Assembly: GCA_026418875.1 (NCBI GenBank)
Contig: JAOAAM010000350.1
Coordinates: 1-11,215, forward strand
Length of the DNA stretch: 11,215 bases
From: Gemmataceae bacterium
GTDB lineage: Bacteria; Planctomycetota; Planctomycetia; Gemmatales; Gemmataceae
Direction: 5' to 3'
Under the pieces are notes generated by a model. It was not told the origin of the DNA, did not search any database, and worked only from the letters and a program-made list of their open reading frames with translations. Positions 1 to 7,035 of the stretch are shown here, piece by piece (position 1 is the stretch's first letter; each line of letters opens with the position of its first letter). The position numbers and the translations under genes were made by a program.

Positions 1-461
1 CGGCTCCCAACAACCCACCGTTGAACTTGGATCCACCGCCCGCCATCAAACCGAAAGAGCCGACGACGGCTCCCAACAACCCACCGTTGAACTTGGATCC
101 ACCGCCCGTCATCAAACCGAAAGAACCGACGACGGAAGGGCCAACGACTGCGCCGAGTCCGATGGCCCCGCCACCCTTGCCACAACTCTCGCCTCCCGGC
201 GTGCCCCGGCAGCCCAGCCCAGCACCTGGCCCTGCCCCACTCGACGTGGATCCGCCGCCCACGACCAAGCCCAAAGAGCCAACCACGGCTCCCAACAACC
301 CTCCGCTCAACTTGGATCCGCCGCCCACGATCAAACCCAAAGAGCCGGAAAAGTTGCCGGCCCCACGACTGGTTCCGGATTTGAACGTTCCGCCGTTGGA
401 AGCGCCCAAGACGAAGCCGGGGAGCGTGGAGGTCCCGCCGTTGCTGGTTCCGGGGAAGTGA
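1..461 (+). CDS. Proline-rich repeat protein, C-terminal part (5' truncated by window)
   Basis: The frame is open from the first base to a TGA at 459-461, so only the last ~153 residues are visible and the true start lies upstream. The sequence is almost entirely Pro, Lys, Glu, Asn, Thr and Leu, with no Cys, Trp or hydrophobic segment. It is built from a 22-residue unit (APNNPPLNLDPPP-x-IKPKEPTT). Two copies are nearly perfect, then comes a Pro/Ser-rich spacer, a partial copy (LDVDPPPTTKPKEPTT), a third copy, and a non-repeated tail rich in VPPL-type motifs. Such composition fits an extended, unstructured spacer, for example in a surface or periplasmic protein. That is inference, since the functional part of the protein is not in the window. 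The gene ends 7 nt before the convergent diguanylate cyclase gene. No enzymatic function can be assigned. Confidence 0.75.
   Translation, partial: APNNPPLNLDPPPAIKPKEPTTAPNNPPLNLDPPPVIKPKEPTTEGPTTAPSPMAPPPLPQLSPPGVPRQPSPAPGPAPLDVDPPPTTKPKEPTTAPNNPPLNLDPPPTIKPKEPEKLPAPRLVPDLNVPPLEAPKTKPGSVEVPPLLVPGK
3..347 (+). repeat. In-frame 66-bp tandem repeat encoding a 22-residue Pro-rich unit
   Basis: Copies at 3-68 and 69-134 differ at only 2 of 66 bases (one Ala/Val change and one silent Glu change). A shortened copy lies at 240-287 and a more diverged, 20-codon copy at 288-347. They are separated by a non-repeated Pro-rich stretch (135-239). The first two window bases (CG) fit the end of a preceding Thr codon, so the array probably continues upstream. 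The near-identity of copies 1 and 2, against the silent divergence of copy 3, points to a recent duplication by slippage or unequal crossing-over. Confidence 0.9.
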
Positions 462-468
462 GGCCGCG

Positions 469-1875
469 TCAAGATTGAGTCGAGCGGAGCATCAAGACGG
501 TGTCCGAGAGTTCATCGCCGCCGGCCCAATCGACGCGGTTTCGGCCGAGTTGCTTGGCACGATACAGAGCCGCGTCCGCGGCGGAAACGAGGGCTTCGCT
601 CTCTTTCATCTCGGGAGTGGCAGCAGCCAGCCCCACGCTGATCGTCACCGGCCGGTGCCGCCAGGTCGCCGTTTCAATCACTCGACGGAAGCGCTCGCCC
701 AGCTGGATGGCTCCCTCAATGGGCGTGTTCGGCAGTAGAATCGCAAACTCTTCACCGCCAAACCTCGCCACCAAATCGGTGATGCGTGCCGTCTGTCGCA
801 ATAGCCGCCCCACCTCCACGAGTACCGCGTCGCCGGCGGGATGGCCATACGTGTCGTTGAACGATTTGAAGCGATCCACGTCCAGCAGAGCCAGTGACAG
901 GGGAACCCCGTAACGGCAGGTTCGCTGAAATTCGTCTTCCAAGCGATGCTGGAAGACCAGGCGATTATTCAAACCCGTCAGCGGGTCGGTCGTGGCAAGG
1001 AGTTCCAGACGGGCGTTCGCCTCGGCAAGTTTCCGATTCGTCTCCTCCAAGTCGCGGCGGTACTCGTCGAGCAGTTCCTCGAACAATCGCCGTTCGGTAA
1101 TGTCCCGAAAGATTCCCCGGACGATGGCCGTCGAGGCATCGGGCCGACTACAACTGACCTTCCCCTCGGTGACGATCGTGCGGCCATCGCGCGCGACGAA
1201 CGGCGTCTCGATCGTGCCGCACGGATCGTTGGCGAGCAGCCGTTCCCACGCTTGCATGCACCGATCTCGATGTTCCGGGTGAAGGACGTCCGGGAGGCGC
1301 AAGCGACTGATTTCTTCGGGGCTGTAGCCCAGCTTGTCACGCCAGGCACGATTGACCAGCAAGAATCGGCCCGTCGCGTCGGTGACTTGGATCATGTCGC
1401 TGGCGCTCTCGAAGAGTTCCCGATAGCGTTCCTCGCTCTCGCGGAGGGCCTCTTCGGCTCGGTGTTGCGCCGTCACGTCGAGGATTTGGGCGACGAAATG
1501 CGACGGGCGACCGTCGGCCCCCCGAACCAGCGAGGCATTGACCAACGCCCAGACGACGCCGCCGTCCTTCCGCAGATAACGTTTCCGAAGTTGATAGCTG
1601 ACCTTATCTCCGCCGAGAAGCTCACAGTCGCGGGTGATGCTGACGCCAACGTCGTCGGGGTGGGAGACATCGACGAAAGTCATCTGCCGAAGTTCGTCTT
1701 CGCTGTAACCGAGCATGGCACAGAATGCCGGATTGACACGCAACCAACGTCCATCCGGCGAGACAATCGCCAAGCCGACGGAAAAATGATCGAAAGCGCC
1801 GAAGAAATGCTCGTTGGTGAGCAGCGAGTCGGCGAGGGTGTCGAATCCCTTCCGGCAGCGAGCGCGGGTCACTGA
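469..1875 (-). CDS. Diguanylate cyclase, PAS-PAS-GGDEF
   Basis: This is predicted to make cyclic di-GMP from two GTP. Residue numbers count from the GTG start used here (468 aa). Two PAS sensor domains, each with a trailing PAC segment, lie at about 23-137 and 148-261. A charged helix/coiled-coil (263-294) joins them to a GGDEF domain (295-450). The active-site loop is GGEEF (373-377) and the metal-binding Asp lies in LLDVDRFK (D332). An RxxD inhibitory site (R364-D367) sits exactly five residues before GGEEF, so product inhibition is expected. There is no EAL domain, signal peptide or membrane helix, so it should be a cytosolic sensor; the PAS ligand is unknown. The start is uncertain. GTG at 1875 has AGAGGA 10 nt upstream. 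An ATG at 1935 (488 aa) lacks a Shine-Dalgarno and overlaps a candidate -10. The open frame back to 2097 runs into the hexamer tract and is unlikely to be coding. Confidence 0.92.
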   Translation of the reverse strand, partial: SVTRARCRKGFDTLADSLLTNEHFFGAFDHFSVGLAIVSPDGRWLRVNPAFCAMLGYSEDELRQMTFVDVSHPDDVGVSITRDCELLGGDKVSYQLRKRYLRKDGGVVWALVNASLVRGADGRPSHFVAQILDVTAQHRAEEALRESEERYRELFESASDMIQVTDATGRFLLVNRAWRDKLGYSPEEISRLRLPDVLHPEHRDRCMQAWERLLANDPCGTIETPFVARDGRTIVTEGKVSCSRPDASTAIVRGIFRDITERRLFEELLDEYRRDLEETNRKLAEANARLELLATTDPLTGLNNRLVFQHRLEDEFQRTCRYGVPLSLALLDVDRFKSFNDTYGHPAGDAVLVEVGRLLRQTARITDLVARFGGEEFAILLPNTPIEGAIQLGERFRRVIETATWRHRPVTISVGLAAATPEMKESEALVSAADAALYRAKQLGRNRVDWAGGDELSDTVLMLRSTQS

Positions 1876-1930
1876 ATGCTCGTCCTCTGTATCCGTGCGT
1901 TGTTCCCCAAACCTGCCAGGGACTTGCACA

Positions 1931-1959
1931 AACATAGGTTGAAAATCAGCGAAAGACAA
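1931..1959 (-). promoter_or_regulatory. Candidate sigma-70-like promoter of the diguanylate cyclase gene
   Basis: On the minus strand TTGTCT (1959-1954, 4/6 to TTGACA) is separated by 17 nt from TATGTT (1936-1931, 4/6 to TATAAT). Transcription would begin near 1924, about 49 nt before the GTG at 1875. If real, it excludes the ATG at 1935, which lies inside the -10. Both boxes are weak matches. Confidence 0.3.
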
Positions 1960-2040
1960 AACATCTCGATGATCGTGGCGGTGCTCCGGCTGATGCGGGC
2001 GGCGAGGCCCGTGGCGGTGCGCCGGCCCGTGCCAACATGC

Positions 2041-2165
2041 GATGCCGATCCCGATGCCAATCCCGATTCCAAATACCGACGCCGAAGCCAATGCCAATGC
2101 CGATGCCGATGCTGAAGCCGATGCCGACGCCGATGCCGATGCGGATCCCGACGCCGAAGCCCATC
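2041..2165. repeat. Hexanucleotide-periodic tract (GATGCC-like), intergenic
   Basis: About 21 consecutive six-base units vary around CCGATG/GATGCC (GATGCC, GATCCC, AATGCC, GACGCC, GAAGCC, and so on). Period 6 holds almost without a break from 2041 to about 2165. The tract lies between two divergently transcribed genes. On the plus strand one frame would read as alternating Asp/Ala and another as Pro/Met; on the minus strand one reads as Gly/Ile. All of these look like low-complexity artefacts. The units are imperfect, so this is an old or constrained array and not a fresh microsatellite. Confidence 0.85.
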
Positions 2166-2180
2166 GCGGGACATCCGGCT

Positions 2181-2192
2181 GTGCTAGAGTTG
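2181..2192 (+). promoter_or_regulatory. Candidate -10 region of the membrane-protein gene
   Basis: GTGCTAGAGTTG contains TAGAGT (4/6 to TATAAT) at 2185-2190. The pattern GTG-n-TA-nn-GTTG recurs at 4028-4039, and in both cases the motif begins exactly 50 nt before a GTG start codon. I see no convincing -35 box at the usual spacing. The support is this shared pattern and its position only. Confidence 0.35.
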
Positions 2193-2230
2193 GGCAAGCG
2201 TGTCATCGCATGGTTTCATGGGGTGCATCG

Positions 2231-3067
2231 GTGAAAGACGAGGCGTGTGCAGCCCTGCAACAGGTGATCCAGCAGTATGGCCCGGGCATCCATCAGGTGC
2301 CCCGAAGTTGCGAATTGTTGATTCAACAGGCATGCGGGACGTTTCCGCAGGAATCGCAGGTGTTGATCGAGGCGTTGCGAGACGGCGTGCCGGGTGACTT
2401 GGATCAATATCGCCCGGAAGAGGAATCGTGGGAGGCCGTGGCGGAGGCGCTGGCTTATCGCTTGAGCCGTCGCGGGATGGCGGCCGATGAGGGTCGTTGG
2501 GCCGTCGAAACTTGGGCCAAGGCGTTGTCCCGGCATCCGGAGAATTTCGCGCCCCACCAACCTGAGCCGTGGAACGCGACCTCTCCTGCGACGGGTCAAG
2601 CGTCGGGCATCGGCGACACTGGCGGCGACAGCGGCAATAGCGGCGACAGCGCCGACCGCTTGTTGCGTTTGCTCATCGCCTCGGGAGGTGGGGCGTTGGG
2701 CGGATTCTTGGGATCAGCCATTTACCCCACATCGATTTTGATAAACGAAGTCGCCATGCGGATGCCCCATGTCTTGAGCATCAAGCGAGCTTTCTCGATG
2801 CGGGATGTGTGGACGGCGGCCGTGTTCGTTTGGCTGTTGTTCGCCTTGGGCGGGGCCGTTTTTGGAGCCATCGGAGCGGCCGTGGGCTGGAGCCGTCCCC
2901 GGCGAAAACATCACGGCTACGCCGTGTTCCTGGCGGGGGGCGCGGGAGCTTTCGTGGCGTCGCTGATCGGTGCCTTCGTCGCGGGAATCTTTGGCGGCAG
3001 CATCGGCGCGTTCCTTGGTGCTCTCGGAGTCTCCCTGGCGTGGGCGCGATCGGCCAAGTCCGAGTAA
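2231..3067 (+). CDS. Membrane protein with N-terminal helical domain and Gly-rich TM segments
   Basis: The product is 278 aa. Residues about 5-105 form a soluble, helix-rich domain (pattern ...ALQQVIQQYGPGI..., then WEAVAEALAYRLSRRG and WAVETWAKAL). It resembles, from memory, a short helical domain found in planctomycete and cyanobacterial regulatory proteins, but I cannot name it. A low-complexity Gly/Asp/Ser linker (~126-141) follows, encoded by imperfect 9-bp units at 2612-2650. Then come about three membrane segments with glycine-zipper character: ~145-170, ~195-220 and ~230-271. A basic loop (SRPRRKHH) lies between the last two. The GTG start has GGGGTG five bases upstream and a candidate promoter 50 nt upstream. 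An in-frame ATG at 2210 would add seven residues but lacks a Shine-Dalgarno. The gene ends 10 nt before the convergent ABC ATPase gene. The function is unknown. Confidence 0.82.
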   Translation: MKDEACAALQQVIQQYGPGIHQVPRSCELLIQQACGTFPQESQVLIEALRDGVPGDLDQYRPEEESWEAVAEALAYRLSRRGMAADEGRWAVETWAKALSRHPENFAPHQPEPWNATSPATGQASGIGDTGGDSGNSGDSADRLLRLLIASGGGALGGFLGSAIYPTSILINEVAMRMPHVLSIKRAFSMRDVWTAAVFVWLLFALGGAVFGAIGAAVGWSRPRRKHHGYAVFLAGGAGAFVASLIGAFVAGIFGGSIGAFLGALGVSLAWARSAKSE

Positions 3068-3077
3068 TTCGCCCCAA

Positions 3078-4001
3078 TCAGTCCCGCAATTCCCGACCGG
3101 TCAAATGGAGGAACACACGCTCCAGGTTCGGCTCATTCGCTTCGATTTCGGTCGGTTCCATCCCCAACTCGGCAAAGACGGAGGCCAACCGCAACAGGGT
3201 GTGCGGCACGTCGTGAGCCGACACCTCGAAGCGCCCGTCGTCGAGCCGTTGCCAAGCGACTTGCGGCAGGTCGTTCAACCGCTGAATCAATCCCTCGGTG
3301 ACTTGGGGAACCCGGAAGCGGATCTGGCCGGGCAGTAGCCGCAATAACTTGGTCGTGAAGTTGCAGGCGATCAGCTTGCCGCCGTCCAAGATCCCAACCC
3401 TGGGGCACAACGACTGCACCTCTTCCATGTAATGGCTCGTGTAGACGATGGTCATTCCACCGGCGTTGAGTCGACGAACTTCCTCGAAGATCCGGTTGCG
3501 CGACTGCGGATCGACACCGGTGGTGGGTTCGTCCAACAACAACAACCGCGGTCGATGCATCAGTGCCGCTCCGAGATTCAGGCGGCGCTTCATCCCGCCG
3601 CTGAAGGTCGCCGCTCGCTGATCGGCCCGGTCGGTCAGGGCGATGGCTTCGAGGACTTCCTCGGCGCGTCGGCGCAGTTCGGTTCCACGCAAGCCGTAGA
3701 GTTGACCGAAGAACTCCAAATTCTCTCGCGCTGTCAGTTCGCCATAAATCGCCAAGTCCTGCGGCACCAGACCGATCTCGGCACGGGCCTCCCAGATGGG
3801 CCGCCCGGCCACGGCGGCTCGCCCCGCGCTGGGCGTTAGCAGACCGGATAGGATCGAGATGAGCGTCGTCTTGCCCGCACCGTTCGGGCCGAGCAGGCCA
3901 AACAGCTCGCCCTCTTCCACGACGAAGGTCACGCCCTGAAGCGCTTCGAGAGAACCGTAATGTTTGCGAAGGTCCGCAACTTCGAGCATCAGCGAGGGCA
4001 T
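3078..4001 (-). CDS. ABC-2-type transporter ATP-binding protein
   Basis: This 307-aa ATPase subunit would power an ABC exporter at the cytoplasmic face of the inner membrane. The motifs are complete: Walker A GPNGAGKTT (38-46), Q-loop Gln81, signature FSGGMKRR (133-140), Walker B LLLLDEP (153-159, catalytic Glu158), the D-loop after it, and switch His190 in VYTSHYMEE. The C-terminal extension ending PNLERVFLHLTGREL is typical of the CcmA/NatA-like ABC-2 group (multidrug, polysaccharide or Na+ export), but the substrate cannot be read from the ATPase. The ATG at 4001 is preceded by AGGAG with a 5-nt spacer; the open frame continues upstream but overlaps the divergent gene's leader. No permease gene is adjacent on either side, so the membrane partner must be encoded elsewhere, unless the Gly-rich membrane protein next door is involved, which I doubt. 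Confidence 0.95.
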   Translation of the reverse strand: MPSLMLEVADLRKHYGSLEALQGVTFVVEEGELFGLLGPNGAGKTTLISILSGLLTPSAGRAAVAGRPIWEARAEIGLVPQDLAIYGELTARENLEFFGQLYGLRGTELRRRAEEVLEAIALTDRADQRAATFSGGMKRRLNLGAALMHRPRLLLLDEPTTGVDPQSRNRIFEEVRRLNAGGMTIVYTSHYMEEVQSLCPRVGILDGGKLIACNFTTKLLRLLPGQIRFRVPQVTEGLIQRLNDLPQVAWQRLDDGRFEVSAHDVPHTLLRLASVFAELGMEPTEIEANEPNLERVFLHLTGRELRD

Positions 4002-4027
4002 GTCGGCTCCTGTCCGCGTCGGCCGTT

Positions 4028-4039
4028 GTGGTATCGTTG
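4028..4039 (+). promoter_or_regulatory. Candidate -10 region of the glycosyltransferase gene
   Basis: GTGGTATCGTTG contains TATCGT (4/6 to TATAAT) preceded by a TG two bases upstream. It shares GTG-n-TA-nn-GTTG with 2181-2192 and likewise begins 50 nt before the GTG start codon, giving a leader of about 34 nt. It lies in the 76-nt gap between two divergent genes. No clear -35 box is visible. Confidence 0.35.
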
Positions 4040-4077
4040 TACCGGGGGCTAAGCCGAGAACGAGAGGGGAACGACAC

Positions 4078-5718
4078 GTGAAAACGCGCGGTGGGGCGTG
4101 GCTGGCGGCAGGATTGCTCGTCGTTGCCGGCTTGCATGCTTGGGTCTGGCTGCCCACAGAGCCTCATCACAACAACGACGAGTCGCGGCATGTCATGACC
4201 GGAGTGTTCATGCGCGATGCCCTGGTCGACGGTGCCTGGCGTGATCCGATCACCTACGCCCAACGTTACTATCTGCAATATCCCGCCTTGGGTTTACTGG
4301 TTTGGCCGCCGCTGTTCTATGTTGCGGAAGGCTTGGTCATGTTGGGGCTGGGCACGTCGTTTGTCGCGGCCCAACTGACCGTGGCCGGCTTCGCCCTGGC
4401 GGCCACCCTTTTTGTTTTTCGTTGGGTCCGTCTCACTTGGGGTCACGACCGCTTGGCAGCGGCGGCGGCCGTACTCTTCGCCGTGTCGCCGTTAGGCTTC
4501 CGCTATAGTCGCCATGTCATGCTCGAAATCCCCACGCTGGCGTGGTGTTTCGCGGCCTTGTTCTATTTCGAGCGATACCTCGTGGAGCGGCGAGGGGGCG
4601 ATGCCTTACGGGTCGGGTTGCTGGCTGCCGCGGCGGCTCTGACTCGTTTCGACGCCGTGTTTCTGCTGCCTTACTTTGGGATTCGATTGACGACGGAACG
4701 CCGACTGTCCGAGCTGACACGCCCTGCCGTCGTCGCCGGAATCGTCCTCGGGCTGGTCATGGCCGCACCCTACTATTGGTTCACCTGGCAGCAGTACGGC
4801 TCAACGATTGCCCAGGCAGCCCACCAAGGGACCATGCCGGATTCCCGACCTTTCGACCTGTGGCACAACCTGCCGTTCTACCCCAGCCGACTCCCCTGGC
4901 AGGCCGGCGTGGCGATCACTTTGGGGGCGATGGCGGGTTGGTGGCGCGGGTGGCGTGGGTGGCGTGGGTGGCACGGGGGGCGAGTGCCGGGCAACACCCG
5001 GGCCAGCCTCACCCTCATCGCCGCGGTCTACCTCACCTTCACTCCGTTGGCGGAATTGGAGGACCGCCATGTGATTTATTGGATACCGGCCTTTGCCGCT
5101 TGGGCGGCCGCCGCCGCGGAATCGCTCCCCCCCCCTTGGCGTGGGGTCGGCTACGGCGTGCTGATCCTTGGTGCCGCCATCCCCCGCACCTGGAACGTCC
5201 CGTCGCAGGTCCACGGTTATGCCGAGGCCGCCCGGCAGGTGCTATCGGGTCCGCTGGAGGCCCGGGTCGTCTTTTTCGACGGTGCACTGAGCGGGAATTT
5301 CATTTACCAGATGCGGCACCTCGATCCGCAGCGTTCGGTCACCGTACTCCGAGGGGACAAGCTGGTGTACGGTGTGCGGAGCGACCCGGCCGGGGGCTAC
5401 GTCGAGTGGACCCCGCATCCCGATCAAATCCTCGACTTGCTGCACCGTTACGACCCGGATTGGGTCATCATCGAACATCCGCAAGCCATGTTCCCGGATT
5501 TGCCCGGGCCGAAGCGGCTTCGTGAAACTTTGCGCGACCACCCCGAGCGCTACGAACACGCCTCGGACTTGGACATTGCCCTTCGCGGGACTCATCCTGC
5601 CTTTCGCGGAGTGGTGCTGGAGTTTTACCGCCCGGTGACCCGCAATCCGAAGCGGGAGAGCCTGCGCGAGATGCCGATGCTTAGCCTCGGACGGCCTGTT
5701 CGCGCCCCTGACGACTAG
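4078..5718 (+). CDS. GT39/ArnT-like membrane glycosyltransferase
   Basis: This 546-aa GT-C-fold protein has an N-terminal membrane helix (~7-25). A loop then carries an Asp-Glu pair (D34-E35, in HNNDESRH), at the position of the conserved acidic motif of PMT/ArnT enzymes. Further hydrophobic segments (about ten in all) reach residue ~370. The segment FRYSRHVMLEIPTLAW (141-156) matches the family pattern after the third or fourth helix. The last ~175 residues are soluble and probably periplasmic. Such enzymes transfer a sugar from a polyprenyl-phosphate donor to lipid, glycan or protein outside the membrane; the acceptor here is unknown. The GTG start at 4078 is supported by GAGAGGGGA seven bases upstream, and the frame before it overlaps the divergent ABC gene. 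A W-R-G repeat at 289-298 is noted separately. The stop codon overlaps that of the convergent gene. Confidence 0.88.
   Translation: MKTRGGAWLAAGLLVVAGLHAWVWLPTEPHHNNDESRHVMTGVFMRDALVDGAWRDPITYAQRYYLQYPALGLLVWPPLFYVAEGLVMLGLGTSFVAAQLTVAGFALAATLFVFRWVRLTWGHDRLAAAAAVLFAVSPLGFRYSRHVMLEIPTLAWCFAALFYFERYLVERRGGDALRVGLLAAAAALTRFDAVFLLPYFGIRLTTERRLSELTRPAVVAGIVLGLVMAAPYYWFTWQQYGSTIAQAAHQGTMPDSRPFDLWHNLPFYPSRLPWQAGVAITLGAMAGWWRGWRGWRGWHGGRVPGNTRASLTLIAAVYLTFTPLAELEDRHVIYWIPAFAAWAAAAAESLPPPWRGVGYGVLILGAAIPRTWNVPSQVHGYAEAARQVLSGPLEARVVFFDGALSGNFIYQMRHLDPQRSVTVLRGDKLVYGVRSDPAGGYVEWTPHPDQILDLLHRYDPDWVIIEHPQAMFPDLPGPKRLRETLRDHPERYEHASDLDIALRGTHPAFRGVVLEFYRPVTRNPKRESLREMPMLSLGRPVRAPDD
4942..4977 (+). repeat. 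Four tandem 9-bp units inside the glycosyltransferase gene
   Basis: TGGCGCGGG, TGGCGTGGG, TGGCGTGGG and TGGCACGGG lie head to tail and encode WRG-WRG-WRG-WHG. They fall in a basic loop between two membrane segments (residues 289-300). In-frame units of nine bases can expand or contract without a frameshift, so the loop length may vary between strains. Confidence 0.9.
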
Positions 5719-7025
5719 CGCCCTTTTTTGAACTCGACACCCCGCTGCATCAGGCCCCAGGCGTGATCCACGTTCGCTTGGATCAGGATTTGCCGCTGCG
5801 ATTCGTTGGCCACCTCGCCGCTGAGCCAGAGCACGGCCATTTCATCCTCGCTACCCTCGCCATGCCGGACACGCCGCGGCGGTCGGGCGGGATTCTGCGG
5901 GTTCTTTTCGCTATTGTCGTAACGCCATTCCGCCCGGATGATCGTGCCGCGGGGTAGCCGGATCGGCTTGCGAAATCGGTACACCTCTTGCTGGTTAAAG
6001 TCCCAATCGTCGATCCACAACAGCCTTTCGACCCAACCGTCGGGCAGTTCCGCCCAGGCGCGGACCTCTTTGCCGATCAAGTGCATGTGCGGCCAGACAC
6101 TATCAGCCCACAAATCCACTGGTAACTCGAAGTGGTCCGAAATCACGTAGCGCGACTCGCCCGGGGGGATGTCAATCTCGGCGGAGCTGAGCATGACCCC
6201 CAACATGCTCCGGGTGGGCGGCTGACGGGTCAGGTACAGGCCAATTTCCGTTTGATCGACCTCTTCTTTGCCGATGCTGTGATAGTGCATCTCCAAGACG
6301 AAGTCGGTGCCCGGCGGGATCGGCATCGCCGCTTTAGTCGGGAAAAAGCGGGGCGTCCGACCGGGGACATAAATCGGGAATAGGGAGAGCGGCACGAAGC
6401 CTGGACCACCGGCGTTTCGATAACCTCGGCCGCCCGCAGCGTGGTTCAACTTGCGGGCCGTCCCCGTGTGATCAAAAATCGCCACCGCGTGGTGTGCGAC
6501 CCGAGGATTCGAGGGCCGGCATTCAATCCCCTTCAAATAGTACCCGGGGGGGATCTGCAACGGCATGACGAAATGGATGTAAATGTCGCTTCCCTCGGCG
6601 GGGACCATGAACGGTCGATCCATTTTCAGGACCACGTCGGGCCGACCCAATTGCCAGCCACCGGGGAATTCGGGCACCGGCGGAAGATCACGCGGCGATC
6701 CCTCGGGACAGCCCAATTCGATCCACCGCCGAAACACACCAATCTGCGCGTCGGTTAAACGCCGGGAGTCGGCGAAGTCCCCGTACCCCTCGCGCGGCTT
6801 CCAAGGCGGCATACTGCGGGACTCCACCACCTGCCGAATCAGACTCGCCCGTTTCTTCACCTCGCGGAAGGTCAGCAGGCTGAACGGGGCGACCTGTCCC
6901 GGCCGGTGGCATGACACGCAATGCTTGAACACAATCGGCGCCACGTCGCGACAGAACGTCGGCTCCCTCGCCGACGATCCCGATGAAAATACGATCCCTA
7001 CGCCCAGCACCCAGGCGATTCGCAT
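5715..7025 (-). CDS. Haem c / type II copper (ascorbate-dependent) monooxygenase-like protein
   Basis: This 436-aa exported protein has an N-terminal signal peptide (~1-19). A short cytochrome c module follows with haem-binding CVSCH (C36, C39, H40) and a likely distal Met in MPPW (M72). The rest resembles the two-domain copper monooxygenase fold of PHM and dopamine beta-hydroxylase. Candidate copper ligands are all present: AHH (H178, H179) and HYH (H247 or H249) for the first site, and HMH (H313, H315) plus DEM (M396) for the second. The YDNSEKNPQNP stretch (369-379) is also typical. It should act in the periplasm, with the haem feeding electrons to copper; the substrate is unknown. GGAGG sits four bases before the ATG, 10 nt after the redoxin gene, so the two are co-transcribed. 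The TAG stop overlaps the convergent glycosyltransferase stop. Confidence 0.9.
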   Translation of the reverse strand: MRIAWVLGVGIVFSSGSSAREPTFCRDVAPIVFKHCVSCHRPGQVAPFSLLTFREVKKRASLIRQVVESRSMPPWKPREGYGDFADSRRLTDAQIGVFRRWIELGCPEGSPRDLPPVPEFPGGWQLGRPDVVLKMDRPFMVPAEGSDIYIHFVMPLQIPPGYYLKGIECRPSNPRVAHHAVAIFDHTGTARKLNHAAGGRGYRNAGGPGFVPLSLFPIYVPGRTPRFFPTKAAMPIPPGTDFVLEMHYHSIGKEEVDQTEIGLYLTRQPPTRSMLGVMLSSAEIDIPPGESRYVISDHFELPVDLWADSVWPHMHLIGKEVRAWAELPDGWVERLLWIDDWDFNQQEVYRFRKPIRLPRGTIIRAEWRYDNSEKNPQNPARPPRRVRHGEGSEDEMAVLWLSGEVANESQRQILIQANVDHAWGLMQRGVEFKKGR

Positions 7026-7035
7026 GCCGCCTCCA

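Noticed and set aside
469..531. A second GGDE-like string (WAGGDEL) near the cyclase C-terminus
   Set aside because: It lies after the end of the GGDEF fold with no surrounding domain, so it is a chance match.
946..1875. Long plus-strand open frame (309 codons) opposite the diguanylate cyclase
   Set aside because: The minus-strand frame carries complete PAS and GGDEF motifs. The opposite frame shows no domain and is the usual shadow of GC-rich codon bias.
1936..2097. N-terminal extension of the diguanylate cyclase (Gly/Ile and His/Arg-rich)
   Set aside because: It translates the same hexamer tract and a His/Arg-rich stretch, without signal-peptide or domain features. Internal starts are better supported.
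2042..2230. N-terminal extension of the membrane protein through the hexamer tract (Asp/Ala repeats)
   Set aside because: The extension is pure low-complexity translation of the period-6 tract, has no ribosome-binding site, and would remove the candidate promoter at 2181-2192.
5719..5729. T-run just after the glycosyltransferase stop, as a possible terminator
   Set aside because: No GC-rich hairpin precedes it, and on the other strand these bases are the Lys-Lys codons of the copper monooxygenase-like protein.
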